Source of the DNA: JAYZVT01 sp050248375
GTDB taxonomy: Bacteria; Pseudomonadota; Alphaproteobacteria; Rhizobiales; Methyloligellaceae
Direction of reading: 5' to 3'
NCBI GenBank assembly: GCA_050248375.1
Contig: JBFWSL010000212.1
Coordinates: forward strand, 1 to 6,458
DNA length: 6,458 nt
Both the position numbers and the translations under genes were made by a program. This document shows positions 1-5,640 of this stretch, piece by piece. The notes under the pieces are model-generated. The model saw only the letters and a program-made list of their open reading frames with translations. It had not been told where the DNA came from and made no database searches. Position 1 is the first letter of the stretch. The number at the start of each line of letters is the position of its first letter.

Positions 1-2
1 TC

Positions 3-953
3 GACGACTACCAGAACGCAGCGCTCGGCGCGGCCGACTGGTCCTCCCTCCCCGGTCACCCGGGCGATATGGCGATCCGGACGTTCGACACGCATCTTGG
101 GCATGACGAGAACCGGATCGCCGAGACGCTTGCGCCCTTCGACATCATCGTCGCCATGCGCGAGCGCACGCCGTTTCCCGCCAGCCTGATCGCCAGGCTT
201 CCCAACCTCAAGCTGCTGGTGACGACAGGCATGCGGAATCTCGCCATCGACATGGCCGCCGCCCGCGAAAGGGGTATCGACGTATGCGGCACTTCCGTCC
301 CGGCGTATCCGGCCGCAGAGCATGCCATGGCGCTCATCCTGGAGCTGTTCAAAAAAATCTCCAGCGAGAACGCCGCCATGCACGCAGGCAAGTGGCAAAC
401 CGTTGTGGCGGAGGGGCTGAGCGGCAAGACGCTCGGGCTGCTCGGGCTCGGCCGGCTGGGTGACAGAGTGGCACGTTTCGGCAAGGCGCTTGATATGGAC
501 GTCATCGCCTGGAGCCAGAACATGACGCCCGAGCGGGCCGCCGAAGCCGGCGCGACCCATGTGGCCAGGGACGAGTTGTTCGCCCGTTCCGACGTCCTCT
601 CCATCCATCTGGTGCTCAGCGACAGGACCCGTGGCCTCGTGGGCGCCCGCGAACTGGACCTGATGAAGCCGACGGCCTATCTGGTCAACACGTCGCGCGG
701 CCCGATCGTGGACGAGAAGGCGCTGATCGAGACACTGACGGCGAAGCGGATCGCCGGCGCGGGCATCGACGTGTTCGACGTGGAGCCGCTGCCGCGCGAC
801 CACCCGTTGCGTAAGCTGGACAACGCCGTGCTCACGGGACACACGGGCTATGTGGTGAAGGAGTTCTTCCGCATCGGCTACGGCGAAGCGGTCGAGGACA
901 TCGCCGCCTGGATGGCGGGCAAGCCAATTCGCCTGCTCAACCCGGCCGGTTGA
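3..953 (+). CDS. D-2-hydroxyacid dehydrogenase family protein, 5'-truncated by the window edge
   Basis: This is an NAD(P)-dependent oxidoreductase of the D-isomer-specific 2-hydroxyacid dehydrogenase family, which interconverts 2-oxoacids and D-2-hydroxyacids in the cytoplasm. Numbered from the ATG at 69, it shows the Rossmann dinucleotide motif GLLGLGRLG (residues 123-131), the catalytic arginine in NTSRGPIVDE (R210), the glutamate in DVFDVEPLP (E239) and the general-acid histidine in LTGHTGY (H258). The ATG at 69 is probably not the start. The frame stays open leftwards to the edge and reads DDYQNAALGAADWSSLPGHPGD just before it, which resembles the usual N-terminus of this subfamily (LDDYQNVAL..ADW), so the gene begins outside the window. 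The C-terminus is complete at the TGA at 951-953. The exact substrate cannot be told from sequence. Glyoxylate/hydroxypyruvate reductase and phosphoglycerate dehydrogenase are relatives, but the serine-pathway assignment has no support here. The family call is very secure. Confidence 0.93.
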   Translation, partial: DDYQNAALGAADWSSLPGHPGDMAIRTFDTHLGHDENRIAETLAPFDIIVAMRERTPFPASLIARLPNLKLLVTTGMRNLAIDMAAARERGIDVCGTSVPAYPAAEHAMALILELFKKISSENAAMHAGKWQTVVAEGLSGKTLGLLGLGRLGDRVARFGKALDMDVIAWSQNMTPERAAEAGATHVARDELFARSDVLSIHLVLSDRTRGLVGARELDLMKPTAYLVNTSRGPIVDEKALIETLTAKRIAGAGIDVFDVEPLPRDHPLRKLDNAVLTGHTGYVVKEFFRIGYGEAVEDIAAWMAGKPIRLLNPAG

Positions 954-966
954 GACGCCCGCCGTC

Positions 967-998
967 AAAATGCAAACGCCCCGGCGATGGCCGGGGCG
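967..998 (-). terminator. Rho-independent terminator of the peptidoglycan-binding protein gene
   Basis: A perfect 9-bp GC-rich stem (CGCCCCGGC at 977-985 with GCCGGGGCG at 990-998) closes a 4-base loop. On the - strand it is followed by TTTGCATTTT (976-967), a U-rich tail. It lies 28 bases past the stop of the - strand gene at 1027. On the + strand the hairpin is followed by CTGCC with no U-run, so it should act mainly for the - strand gene. It may still help insulate the convergent dehydrogenase transcript. Confidence 0.72.
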
Positions 999-1026
999 CT
1001 GCCAACTGGCATGTGTCCATCAACGC

Positions 1027-1548
1027 TCAGCCGCCATGGCGCAGCATGTGCTGGTAAAGCTGGTCGGATGGCTGGCCGGTGACCAGAAGGCCCTTGCTGT
1101 ACTCATAGGCCTTGATGGCTTCCGCTGTGTTGTATCCGAACACTCCATCGACCGGACCGGGATTGTAGCCGAGCCGGGTCAGCGAAACCTGGATGTTGTA
1201 GACCAGATTGTACTGGGGCGGCGGCGGCGCGTAGTTCGGCGGCGGAGGCGGCGCATAGACCGTGTGGCGCGGCGGCGGGGGCGGCGGACCATAGTGGGGC
1301 GGCGGAGGCGGAGCCGTTTCGTATCTGGGCTTGGAGGCCGCACCGGCGGCGGCGCCGACGCCGGCGCCAATCAGCGCGCCCTTCCCGGCACCCTTGCCCC
1401 CGTCAACGGCGGCGCCGATGCCCGCACCGACGATGGCGCCAAGCAAGCCACCCTTGACGACTTCGCCTTCCGCGCGGCCTTGCGGTGCGGTCATGACCAG
1501 CATCAGGCAGGCCGCGGCGAACGCCAAAGCAGTCGATAGCAGTTTCAT
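1027..1548 (-). CDS. Secreted glycine-zipper / proline-rich protein with C-terminal peptidoglycan-binding-like domain
   Basis: A 173-residue exported protein, probably of the cell envelope. Residues 1-26 form a signal peptide (MKLL start, long hydrophobic core, likely cleavage after QGRA). Residues 33-70 are a glycine zipper of GxxxG-type repeats (GLLGAIVGAGIGAAV, then GALIGAGVGAAAG), as in Gly-zipper outer-membrane proteins. Residues 79-112 form a linker of four polyproline blocks. Residues 116-170 resemble the PG_binding_1 fold, with the typical LTRLGYNPGPVDGVFGYNT core followed by AIKAYEYSKGL. A C14 is present but A, not L, sits at -3, so a lipoprotein box is unlikely. The start is supported by GAGGGAGA (plus-strand 1558-1565), 9 bases before the ATG. 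It is monocistronic, divergent from the ThDP enzyme gene, and ends at the hairpin at 967-998. The domains make wall association likely; no enzymatic domain is visible. Confidence 0.88.
   Translation of the reverse strand: MKLLSTALAFAAACLMLVMTAPQGRAEGEVVKGGLLGAIVGAGIGAAVDGGKGAGKGALIGAGVGAAAGAASKPRYETAPPPPPHYGPPPPPPRHTVYAPPPPPNYAPPPPQYNLVYNIQVSLTRLGYNPGPVDGVFGYNTAEAIKAYEYSKGLLVTGQPSDQLYQHMLRHGG
1213..1314 (-). repeat. Low-complexity polyproline-coding repeat
   Basis: This stretch encodes four runs of 4-6 prolines separated by short tyrosine-bearing spacers (APPPPPHY, GPPPPPPRHTVY, APPPPPNY, APPPPQY). On the DNA level it is a run of GGCGGCGGAGGCGG-like units on the + strand. It forms the extended linker between the glycine zipper and the peptidoglycan-binding-like domain. 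Such repeats can change length by slippage, and polyproline runs usually need elongation factor P for translation (family knowledge, not shown here). Confidence 0.7.
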
Positions 1549-1902
1549 CAGAATATATCTCCCTCACGCAGAGGCTGAGCAATCGCGGCTGTTGCAAGCC
1601 GGATCGCATCCCTGTGGCGAATCCTATCCCGCCAGTGCCGCCGAAGCAACGAACAGGCGGGCGGGCTAAAACGCCGGCAGGCCCCGGTTTCCCGGCCGGG
1701 CGAATATGCAAGCCTTATAGCGTAAAGACTGAAAATTCCGCAAATAACGGCAGCGTTAGCAGGCAAGCCGGCAAAAACCCCGGCTTTCCGCCACGGTTCG
1801 CCAGCTCCCGAGACTTTCATCCAGCGGAGGAACGCTCTAGGGTTTCCGCCGGCCGCACCTTCCGGGGCCATTCTTCGACACGGACACGGGAGCCGAATCA
1901 CC
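1549..1902. other. Divergent intergenic region
   Basis: No convincing gene lies in these 354 bases between two divergent start codons. An AT-rich core at about 1702-1747 stands out from the GC-rich surroundings and probably carries the promoters. Structures visible: a perfect 10-bp palindrome CCCGGCCGGG (1691-1700); a small inverted repeat TAACG-GCAG-CGTTA (1745-1758); and a 7-bp stem AAGCCGG/CCGGCTT (1765-1771 with 1780-1786) around an A-rich loop. The last is followed by TTCCGCC, so it is a poor terminator. The right half (1790-1902) shows nothing distinct except a possible Shine-Dalgarno GGGAG at 1888-1892 ahead of the ThDP enzyme gene. Long open frames that cross this stretch are by-products of high GC. 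Confidence 0.6.
1714..1743 (-). promoter_or_regulatory. Candidate sigma70-type promoter for the peptidoglycan-binding protein gene
   Basis: Read on the - strand, TTGCGG (plus 1738-1743) and TATAAG (plus 1714-1719) are spaced by 18 bases. The -10 box matches consensus at 5 of 6 positions and the -35 box at 3 of 6, a pattern common in alphaproteobacteria. It would give a leader of about 160 bases before the ATG at 1548, which is long. A start site nearer the gene cannot be excluded. Confidence 0.3.
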
Positions 1903-3549
1903 ATGCGTCACGGCGGCCAGTTGCTGGTGGATCAACTCGCGGAGGAAGGTTGCGACACCGCCTTCTGCGTGCCGGGAGAAAGCTATCTCGCCGCCCTCGA
2001 CGGGCTCTACGGGCGCCAGGACATCCGCACCGTCATCTGCCGCCAGGAAGGCGGGGCCGCCATGATGGCGGAAGCCCATGCCAAGATGACAGGAAAGCTC
2101 GGCGCGGCCTTCGTCACCCGCGGTCCCGGAGCCTCCAACGCATCCATCGGCGTCCACATCGCGCGCCAGGATTCCACGCCGATGATTCTTTTCGTCGGAC
2201 AAGTCGGCCTTGGCATGGAAGACCGCGAGGCCTTCCAGGAGGTGGACTTCAAGCAGATGTTCTCTCCCCTGGCGAAATGGGCCGCCGAAATCCGCCAGAC
2301 CGACCGCATCCCGGAGTATGTGGCGCGGGCCGCGCACACGGCGCGCTCGGGACGGCCGGGCCCGGTCGTGCTGGCCTTGCCGGAAGACATGCTGTCGGCC
2401 CGGACCGATGCCGATACGGTTGCCGCCTCCCCCCTCGCCATCGCGCAGCCTTCCGACGCGGACATCGCGGCGGTCTCGGCGGCAGTGACGCAAGCGAAGC
2501 GGCCGCTCATGCTGATCGGCGGGCCGGGCTGGAGCGGCCGGACACGCGATCTGGTGACCGCCTTCGCGGAGCGGCTCGACCTGCCCGTCGCCGCCACCTT
2601 CCGGTACCAGGACTACATGGACAACCGGCATCCCAACTATGCCGGCCACATGGGCATCGGCATCGATGCCGGGCTGGCGAAGCGGATACTCGGCGCCGAC
2701 CTCCTCATCGTGATGGGACCGCGCCTTGGGGAGATGACCACCGGAGCCTACTCGCTCGTGAAGCCGCCGACGCCGGAGCAGAAGCTGATCCACATCCATC
2801 CGGGCGCGGAAGAACTCGGCAGCGTCTACCGCACCGACGTGCCGGTGCTTTCGACGCTTGGCGCCTTCGCCGAACGGCTGGCCGATATCGAGGCGCCGGC
2901 CTCCATTCCCTGGAAGGACTGGACCCGTGGCGCTCGCGCCGACTTCGAGGCCTATGCCAGGCCCGTCGAGACGCCGGGCGCGGTGAAGATGGAGCAGATC
3001 GTCTCGCACATCTCCCGGACGGTTCCGGATGACGCGATCATCACCAACGGCGCGGGCAACTACGCCGCCTTCGTGCACCGCTACTTCACCTATCGCGGCT
3101 ACAAGACCCAGCTCGCGAACACGGCCGGCGCCATGGGCTACGGCATACCCTCCGCCGTCGCGGCAAAGCTCGCCGCCCCCGAGCGCACCGTGATCTCATT
3201 CAATGGAGACGGCTGCTTCATGATGAACGGGCAGGAGCTGGCGACCGCCATGCAATACGATCTGCCGATCATCATGCTGGTGGTGAACAACGGCATGTAC
3301 GGGACCATCCGCATGCATCAGGAGCGGGAGTATCCCAATCGCGTCTCCGGGACCACGCTGCACAATCCGGACTTCGCCGCCTATGCGCGCAGCTATGGCG
3401 CCAATGGCGAACGGATCGAGCGGACCGAGGACTTCCCCGGCGTATTCGCCGCGGCGCTGAAGTCGAGGAAGCCCACGCTGATCGAACTCAAGGTGGATCC
3501 GCAAGCCATCACGCCGACCAGGACGCTGGACCAGATCCGGTCGGGCTGA
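1903..3549 (+). CDS. Thiamine-diphosphate-dependent enzyme, acetolactate synthase-like
   Basis: A full-length (548 aa) cytoplasmic ThDP enzyme of the pyruvate oxidase/decarboxylase superfamily. Domains in order: the PYR domain (about 1-165) with the cofactor-activating glutamate in CRQEGGAAMMAEAHAK (E49) and the conserved RGPGASN; a central Rossmann-like domain (about 185-330); and the PP domain (about 365-535). The PP domain carries the ThDP/Mg signature from GDG (435-437) to NN (462-463), followed by GMYGTIRMHQE. The family cleaves or joins 2-oxoacids by carbanion chemistry. The neighbourhood has no ilvH-like regulatory subunit gene and the protein is shorter than typical IlvB, so the biosynthetic acetolactate synthase role is unlikely. 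Substrate candidates are 2-oxoacid decarboxylation or carboligation and cannot be separated by eye. The start ATG is preceded by GGGAG at 10 bases. It may be co-transcribed with creA, but the 169-base gap makes that uncertain. Confidence 0.92.
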   Translation: MRHGGQLLVDQLAEEGCDTAFCVPGESYLAALDGLYGRQDIRTVICRQEGGAAMMAEAHAKMTGKLGAAFVTRGPGASNASIGVHIARQDSTPMILFVGQVGLGMEDREAFQEVDFKQMFSPLAKWAAEIRQTDRIPEYVARAAHTARSGRPGPVVLALPEDMLSARTDADTVAASPLAIAQPSDADIAAVSAAVTQAKRPLMLIGGPGWSGRTRDLVTAFAERLDLPVAATFRYQDYMDNRHPNYAGHMGIGIDAGLAKRILGADLLIVMGPRLGEMTTGAYSLVKPPTPEQKLIHIHPGAEELGSVYRTDVPVLSTLGAFAERLADIEAPASIPWKDWTRGARADFEAYARPVETPGAVKMEQIVSHISRTVPDDAIITNGAGNYAAFVHRYFTYRGYKTQLANTAGAMGYGIPSAVAAKLAAPERTVISFNGDGCFMMNGQELATAMQYDLPIIMLVVNNGMYGTIRMHQEREYPNRVSGTTLHNPDFAAYARSYGANGERIERTEDFPGVFAAALKSRKPTLIELKVDPQAITPTRTLDQIRSG

Positions 3550-3634
3550 GACGAACCCGTCCGCGAGCGAGAGACCGGGCGGCGACAACGCGGGAACAGA
3601 CCCCGGCGGGCGTGGTTTTCCCGCACCGCGAAAC

Positions 3635-3663
3635 TTACGGAAGCCAATATCGTTACCTATATC
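3635..3663 (+). promoter_or_regulatory. Weak candidate promoter for creA
   Basis: TTACGG (3635-3640) and TATATC (3658-3663) are separated by an ideal 17 bases within a locally AT-richer patch, about 55 bases before the creA ATG. The -10 matches consensus at 4 of 6 positions but the -35 box is poor. No U-tailed terminator is visible in 3550-3634 after the ThDP enzyme gene, so read-through into creA remains possible. Confidence 0.28.
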
Positions 3664-3718
3664 CAGCGGTAGCCGCGGCCCGCGCGGACGCCCCGACACT
3701 GCATTCAGGACCCGACAA

Positions 3719-4243
3719 ATGACCCGCATTCCGACGATGCTGCGCCGCGCCCTGCCTTTCGCAGCGGCGGCGCTGTTCGCCACCTCCGCGCTCGCGGCCA
3801 GCGACCCGGACCTGATCTTCAAGAAGACCACGGTCTGGAAATTCATGTCGCCGGACCACAAGCTCGCCACCTACGGCCTCGACGATCCTGCGGTGGAAGG
3901 CGTCGCCTGCCATTTCACGGTCCCGGAAAAGGGCGGCTGGTCGGGCTGGCTCGGCGTGGCGGAAGAGCTATCGAACGCCTCGCTGGCCTGCCGCCAGATC
4001 GGCCCCATCTCCTTCAAGGAGAAATTCGCGCAGGGCACCGAGGTCTACAGCGAGCGCCGCTCGCTATTCTTCAAGAAGGTGCAGGTGGTGCGCGGCTGCG
4101 ACGCCAAGCGTAACGTGCTGGTCTACCTGATCTATACGGACAAGCTGATCGAAGGCAGCCCGGAAAATTCCACCTCGACGGTGCCGATCATGCCTTGGGG
4201 CGGCAGTGACGCCCCCAAGTGCGGCGACTGGCTGAAGGAATAG
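3719..4243 (+). CDS. creA: CreA family periplasmic protein
   Basis: A 174-aa exported protein. Residues 1-26 are a signal peptide (basic MTRIPTMLRR, then an alanine-rich core and cleavage near SALA). The mature part has the CreA pattern: WKFMSPDHKL, then GLDDPAVEGVACHFT, then GVAEELSNASLACRQIGPI, then SLFFKKVQVVR, DAKRNVLVYLIYTDK and the diagnostic EGSPENSTSTVPIMPW (145-160). These correspond closely to E. coli CreA as I remember it. The molecular function of CreA is not established; in E. coli the gene heads the creABCD operon. No creBCD genes accompany it here, so the protein stands alone. The conserved cysteines are C64 and C91; C127 and C168 look like additions, and the C-terminal tail after MPW is longer. 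The start is supported by CAGGA 8 bases upstream. It is convergent with the DUF4431 gene, with 4 bases between stop codons. Confidence 0.92.
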   Translation: MTRIPTMLRRALPFAAAALFATSALAASDPDLIFKKTTVWKFMSPDHKLATYGLDDPAVEGVACHFTVPEKGGWSGWLGVAEELSNASLACRQIGPISFKEKFAQGTEVYSERRSLFFKKVQVVRGCDAKRNVLVYLIYTDKLIEGSPENSTSTVPIMPWGGSDAPKCGDWLKE

Positions 4244-4251
4244 TCTTTCAG
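4232..4251. terminator. Possible bidirectional terminator hairpin at the convergent junction
   Basis: CTGAAGGA (4232-4239) pairs with TCTTTCAG (4244-4251) over 8 positions with one G-U wobble and a 4-base loop. The structure contains the creA stop codon (in and next to the loop) and most of the stop codon of the opposing gene. Neither side has a U-tract, so intrinsic termination would be weak. With no other space between the two genes, it is the only compact structure placed to end both transcripts. Confidence 0.3.
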
Positions 4252-4646
4252 ATCCCGTCGATCTCCGACACATCCATGACGATGGGCGCGTGGTGGTGGG
4301 CCGTATGGGCGGGGAACGGGCTGCCCCTCACCCGCACATGCCTGCCTACCAGCCCGCCGATGGCGGCGTGCACCTTGCCGTCGGAGGAGAAGATGTGGAT
4401 CGAGCGGGTTGCGCCAACCCGGTCGTCGGGTGTCGATCCCTCAAGGCATGTGGAGGCGGGAAGCTCAAGGATATAGGGCCGCTCCGGACGTCCGGCGGCG
4501 TCGTGGGCCTTTTTCACCACGAGCTTTCCCTCGGCGATCTGGCCGGGCGCATTCGAGGCCATGCAAGACTGCGAGCGCGCCGGCAGGCCCGGCGCCAGTG
4601 CCAGAACTCCCAGCATCGCAAGCAATGCCGCGAAACGCGTCCTCAT
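4248..4646 (-). CDS. Exported DUF4431 domain-containing protein
   Basis: A 132-aa secreted protein. The N-terminus MRTRFAALLAMLGVLALAPG is a clear signal peptide, with cleavage probably within PARSQS just before C28. The mature part has the DUF4431 pattern: YILELPAS followed by CLEG (C67), then SIHIFSS, then IGGLVGRHVRVRGSPFPAHTAHHHAPIVMDV near the C-terminus, with the histidine cluster H114, H117-H119. The family has no assigned function. The two cysteines C28 and C67 could form a disulfide in the periplasm (inference). The upstream gene's stop is 27 bases away, in the same reading frame, which indicates an operon with the DapA-like gene. A GAGGG lies only 2 bases before the ATG, unusually close, but the next methionine (M11) has no better site and would shorten the signal peptide. 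Confidence 0.8.
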   Translation of the reverse strand: MRTRFAALLAMLGVLALAPGLPARSQSCMASNAPGQIAEGKLVVKKAHDAAGRPERPYILELPASTCLEGSTPDDRVGATRSIHIFSSDGKVHAAIGGLVGRHVRVRGSPFPAHTAHHHAPIVMDVSEIDGI

Positions 4647-4673
4647 TGCCCTCGTCCGGTTCGCCGCGAAGCG

Positions 4674-5591
4674 TCAGGCCGCCTTGAGCTGGAAGCCGAA
4701 CTGATCCGAAAGCTCGGCGATCGCCGCCTTGGCCTCGGCCGCGGGCAGCTCCAGGAAGGGCGGCCGCGCCCGCGCCCAGCCCGGATCGTTGCGGTAGTGC
4801 GCGACGATGGCCTTGAGCACGGGAATCATCGGCCGCGCCTGGATGGTCTTGCGCACCGCGGTGATGCGCGCCTGCAAGTCGTCGGCATCGCCGGTCTGCC
4901 AGTTGTCGTAGACGTCGCGAATGGCGCGCGGGTTCACATTGCCGGTGGCCGTGATGCATCCCGCGCCCCCTGCCCTCAGTCCATCGAGAAGGAAGACCTC
5001 CGATCCCGGGAAGATGGTGAAATCCGGATAGGCCTTCAGCAGGGCGGCGGTGTTGTTCCAGTCTCCCGAGGAATCCTTCAGTCCGACCACAACTCCGGGG
5101 AAGGCCTCGATGAGGCGTCCGACCAGTTCGACGGAGAAGCCGACCTGGGCCACCGGCGGGATGTGATAGAGATAGACCTTCATGCGGTCGTCGTTGACCC
5201 GCTCGATGACCTGCGACATGTAGCGGAACAGGCCTTCGTCGCTGACGCCCTTGTAATAGAAGGGCGGCAGGGTCATCACGCCGCCGCAGCCCAGATCGAC
5301 CGCGTGGCGGCACAGCTCCACCGTATCGGACAGCGCGCACAGGCCGGTGCCCGGCATCAGGACTGCCGGATCGACGCCACCCTTGACCAGCGCCTCGAGC
5401 AGCCGCCTGCGCTCGGCGACGCCGAGCGAGTTCGCCTCACCCGTGGTGCCGAAGGGGGCCAGCCCCGTGCAACCGTTGGCCAGAAGCCATTTCGAATGGT
5501 CGAGGAAGCGGGCCGCGTCCGGATCGCCCCGGTCGTCGAAAGGGGTGAGGACAGGCGAAATGACACCGTAAAACTCGTGCTTGGAAGCCAT
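4674..5591 (-). CDS. Dihydrodipicolinate synthase (DapA) family aldolase/lyase, probably not true DHDPS
   Basis: A 305-aa class I (Schiff-base) TIM-barrel enzyme of the DapA/NanA superfamily. Visible family features: ISPVLTPFDDRGDPD at the N-terminus; GTTGE (48-52), which binds the pyruvyl carboxylate; Y113 in FYYKG, matching the relay tyrosine; Y142 in YLYHIPP; and the Schiff-base lysine K172 in GLKDSSGD. Strand 8 retains GCITATGNVNP. After YHIPP the chain reads VAQV, where E. coli DapA has SRTG, so the arginine that holds aspartate semialdehyde (R138 there) is replaced. This argues for another substrate, such as a sugar-acid-derived or aromatic 2-oxoacid lyase or aldolase. GAGGG at plus 5599-5603 lies 7 bases before the ATG and supports the start. 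It is the middle gene of a - strand cluster, 49 bases after the GST gene and 27 before the DUF4431 gene. The fold call is secure; the reaction is unknown. Confidence 0.9.
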   Translation of the reverse strand: MASKHEFYGVISPVLTPFDDRGDPDAARFLDHSKWLLANGCTGLAPFGTTGEANSLGVAERRRLLEALVKGGVDPAVLMPGTGLCALSDTVELCRHAVDLGCGGVMTLPPFYYKGVSDEGLFRYMSQVIERVNDDRMKVYLYHIPPVAQVGFSVELVGRLIEAFPGVVVGLKDSSGDWNNTAALLKAYPDFTIFPGSEVFLLDGLRAGGAGCITATGNVNPRAIRDVYDNWQTGDADDLQARITAVRKTIQARPMIPVLKAIVAHYRNDPGWARARPPFLELPAAEAKAAIAELSDQFGFQLKAA

Positions 5592-5640
5592 CTGTATTCC
5601 CTCAGCAACTGCCGGTACGGCGGGACTGCACAGGCCGGGT

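Noticed and set aside
1213..1314. CRISPR-like or tandem-repeat array
   Set aside because: The repeats are short, contiguous and in frame, coding for polyproline blocks. There are no unique spacers of constant length.
1507..1509. Lipoprotein processing at C14 of the secreted peptidoglycan-binding protein
   Set aside because: The residues before the cysteine are AAA with no leucine, valine or isoleucine at -3, and the hydrophobic core continues beyond it to a better signal-peptidase I site near residue 26.
970..1539. 189-codon + strand open frame, rich in arginine, opposite the peptidoglycan-binding protein gene
   Set aside because: Composition-driven antisense frame across the GGC repeats. 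It has no family features, while the - strand frame has a signal peptide, domains, a Shine-Dalgarno and a terminator.
1765..1786. AAGCCGG/CCGGCTT stem-loop as a terminator
   Set aside because: It lies upstream of, not downstream of, both neighbouring genes and is followed by TTCCGCC without a U-tract.
1614..3032. 472-codon + strand frame overlapping the ThDP enzyme gene
   Set aside because: It is an out-of-frame shadow with Arg/Gly/Pro-rich low-complexity protein, and the frame at 1903-3549 carries all family motifs.
1837..3078. 413-codon - strand frame under the ThDP enzyme gene
   Set aside because: Long antisense frames are expected where third positions are mostly G or C. The protein has no recognisable domain.
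3606..3624. GCGGG...CCCGC hairpin after the ThDP enzyme gene as a terminator
   Set aside because: The stem is only 5 bp with a 9-base loop and no following U-run, so it is too weak to call.
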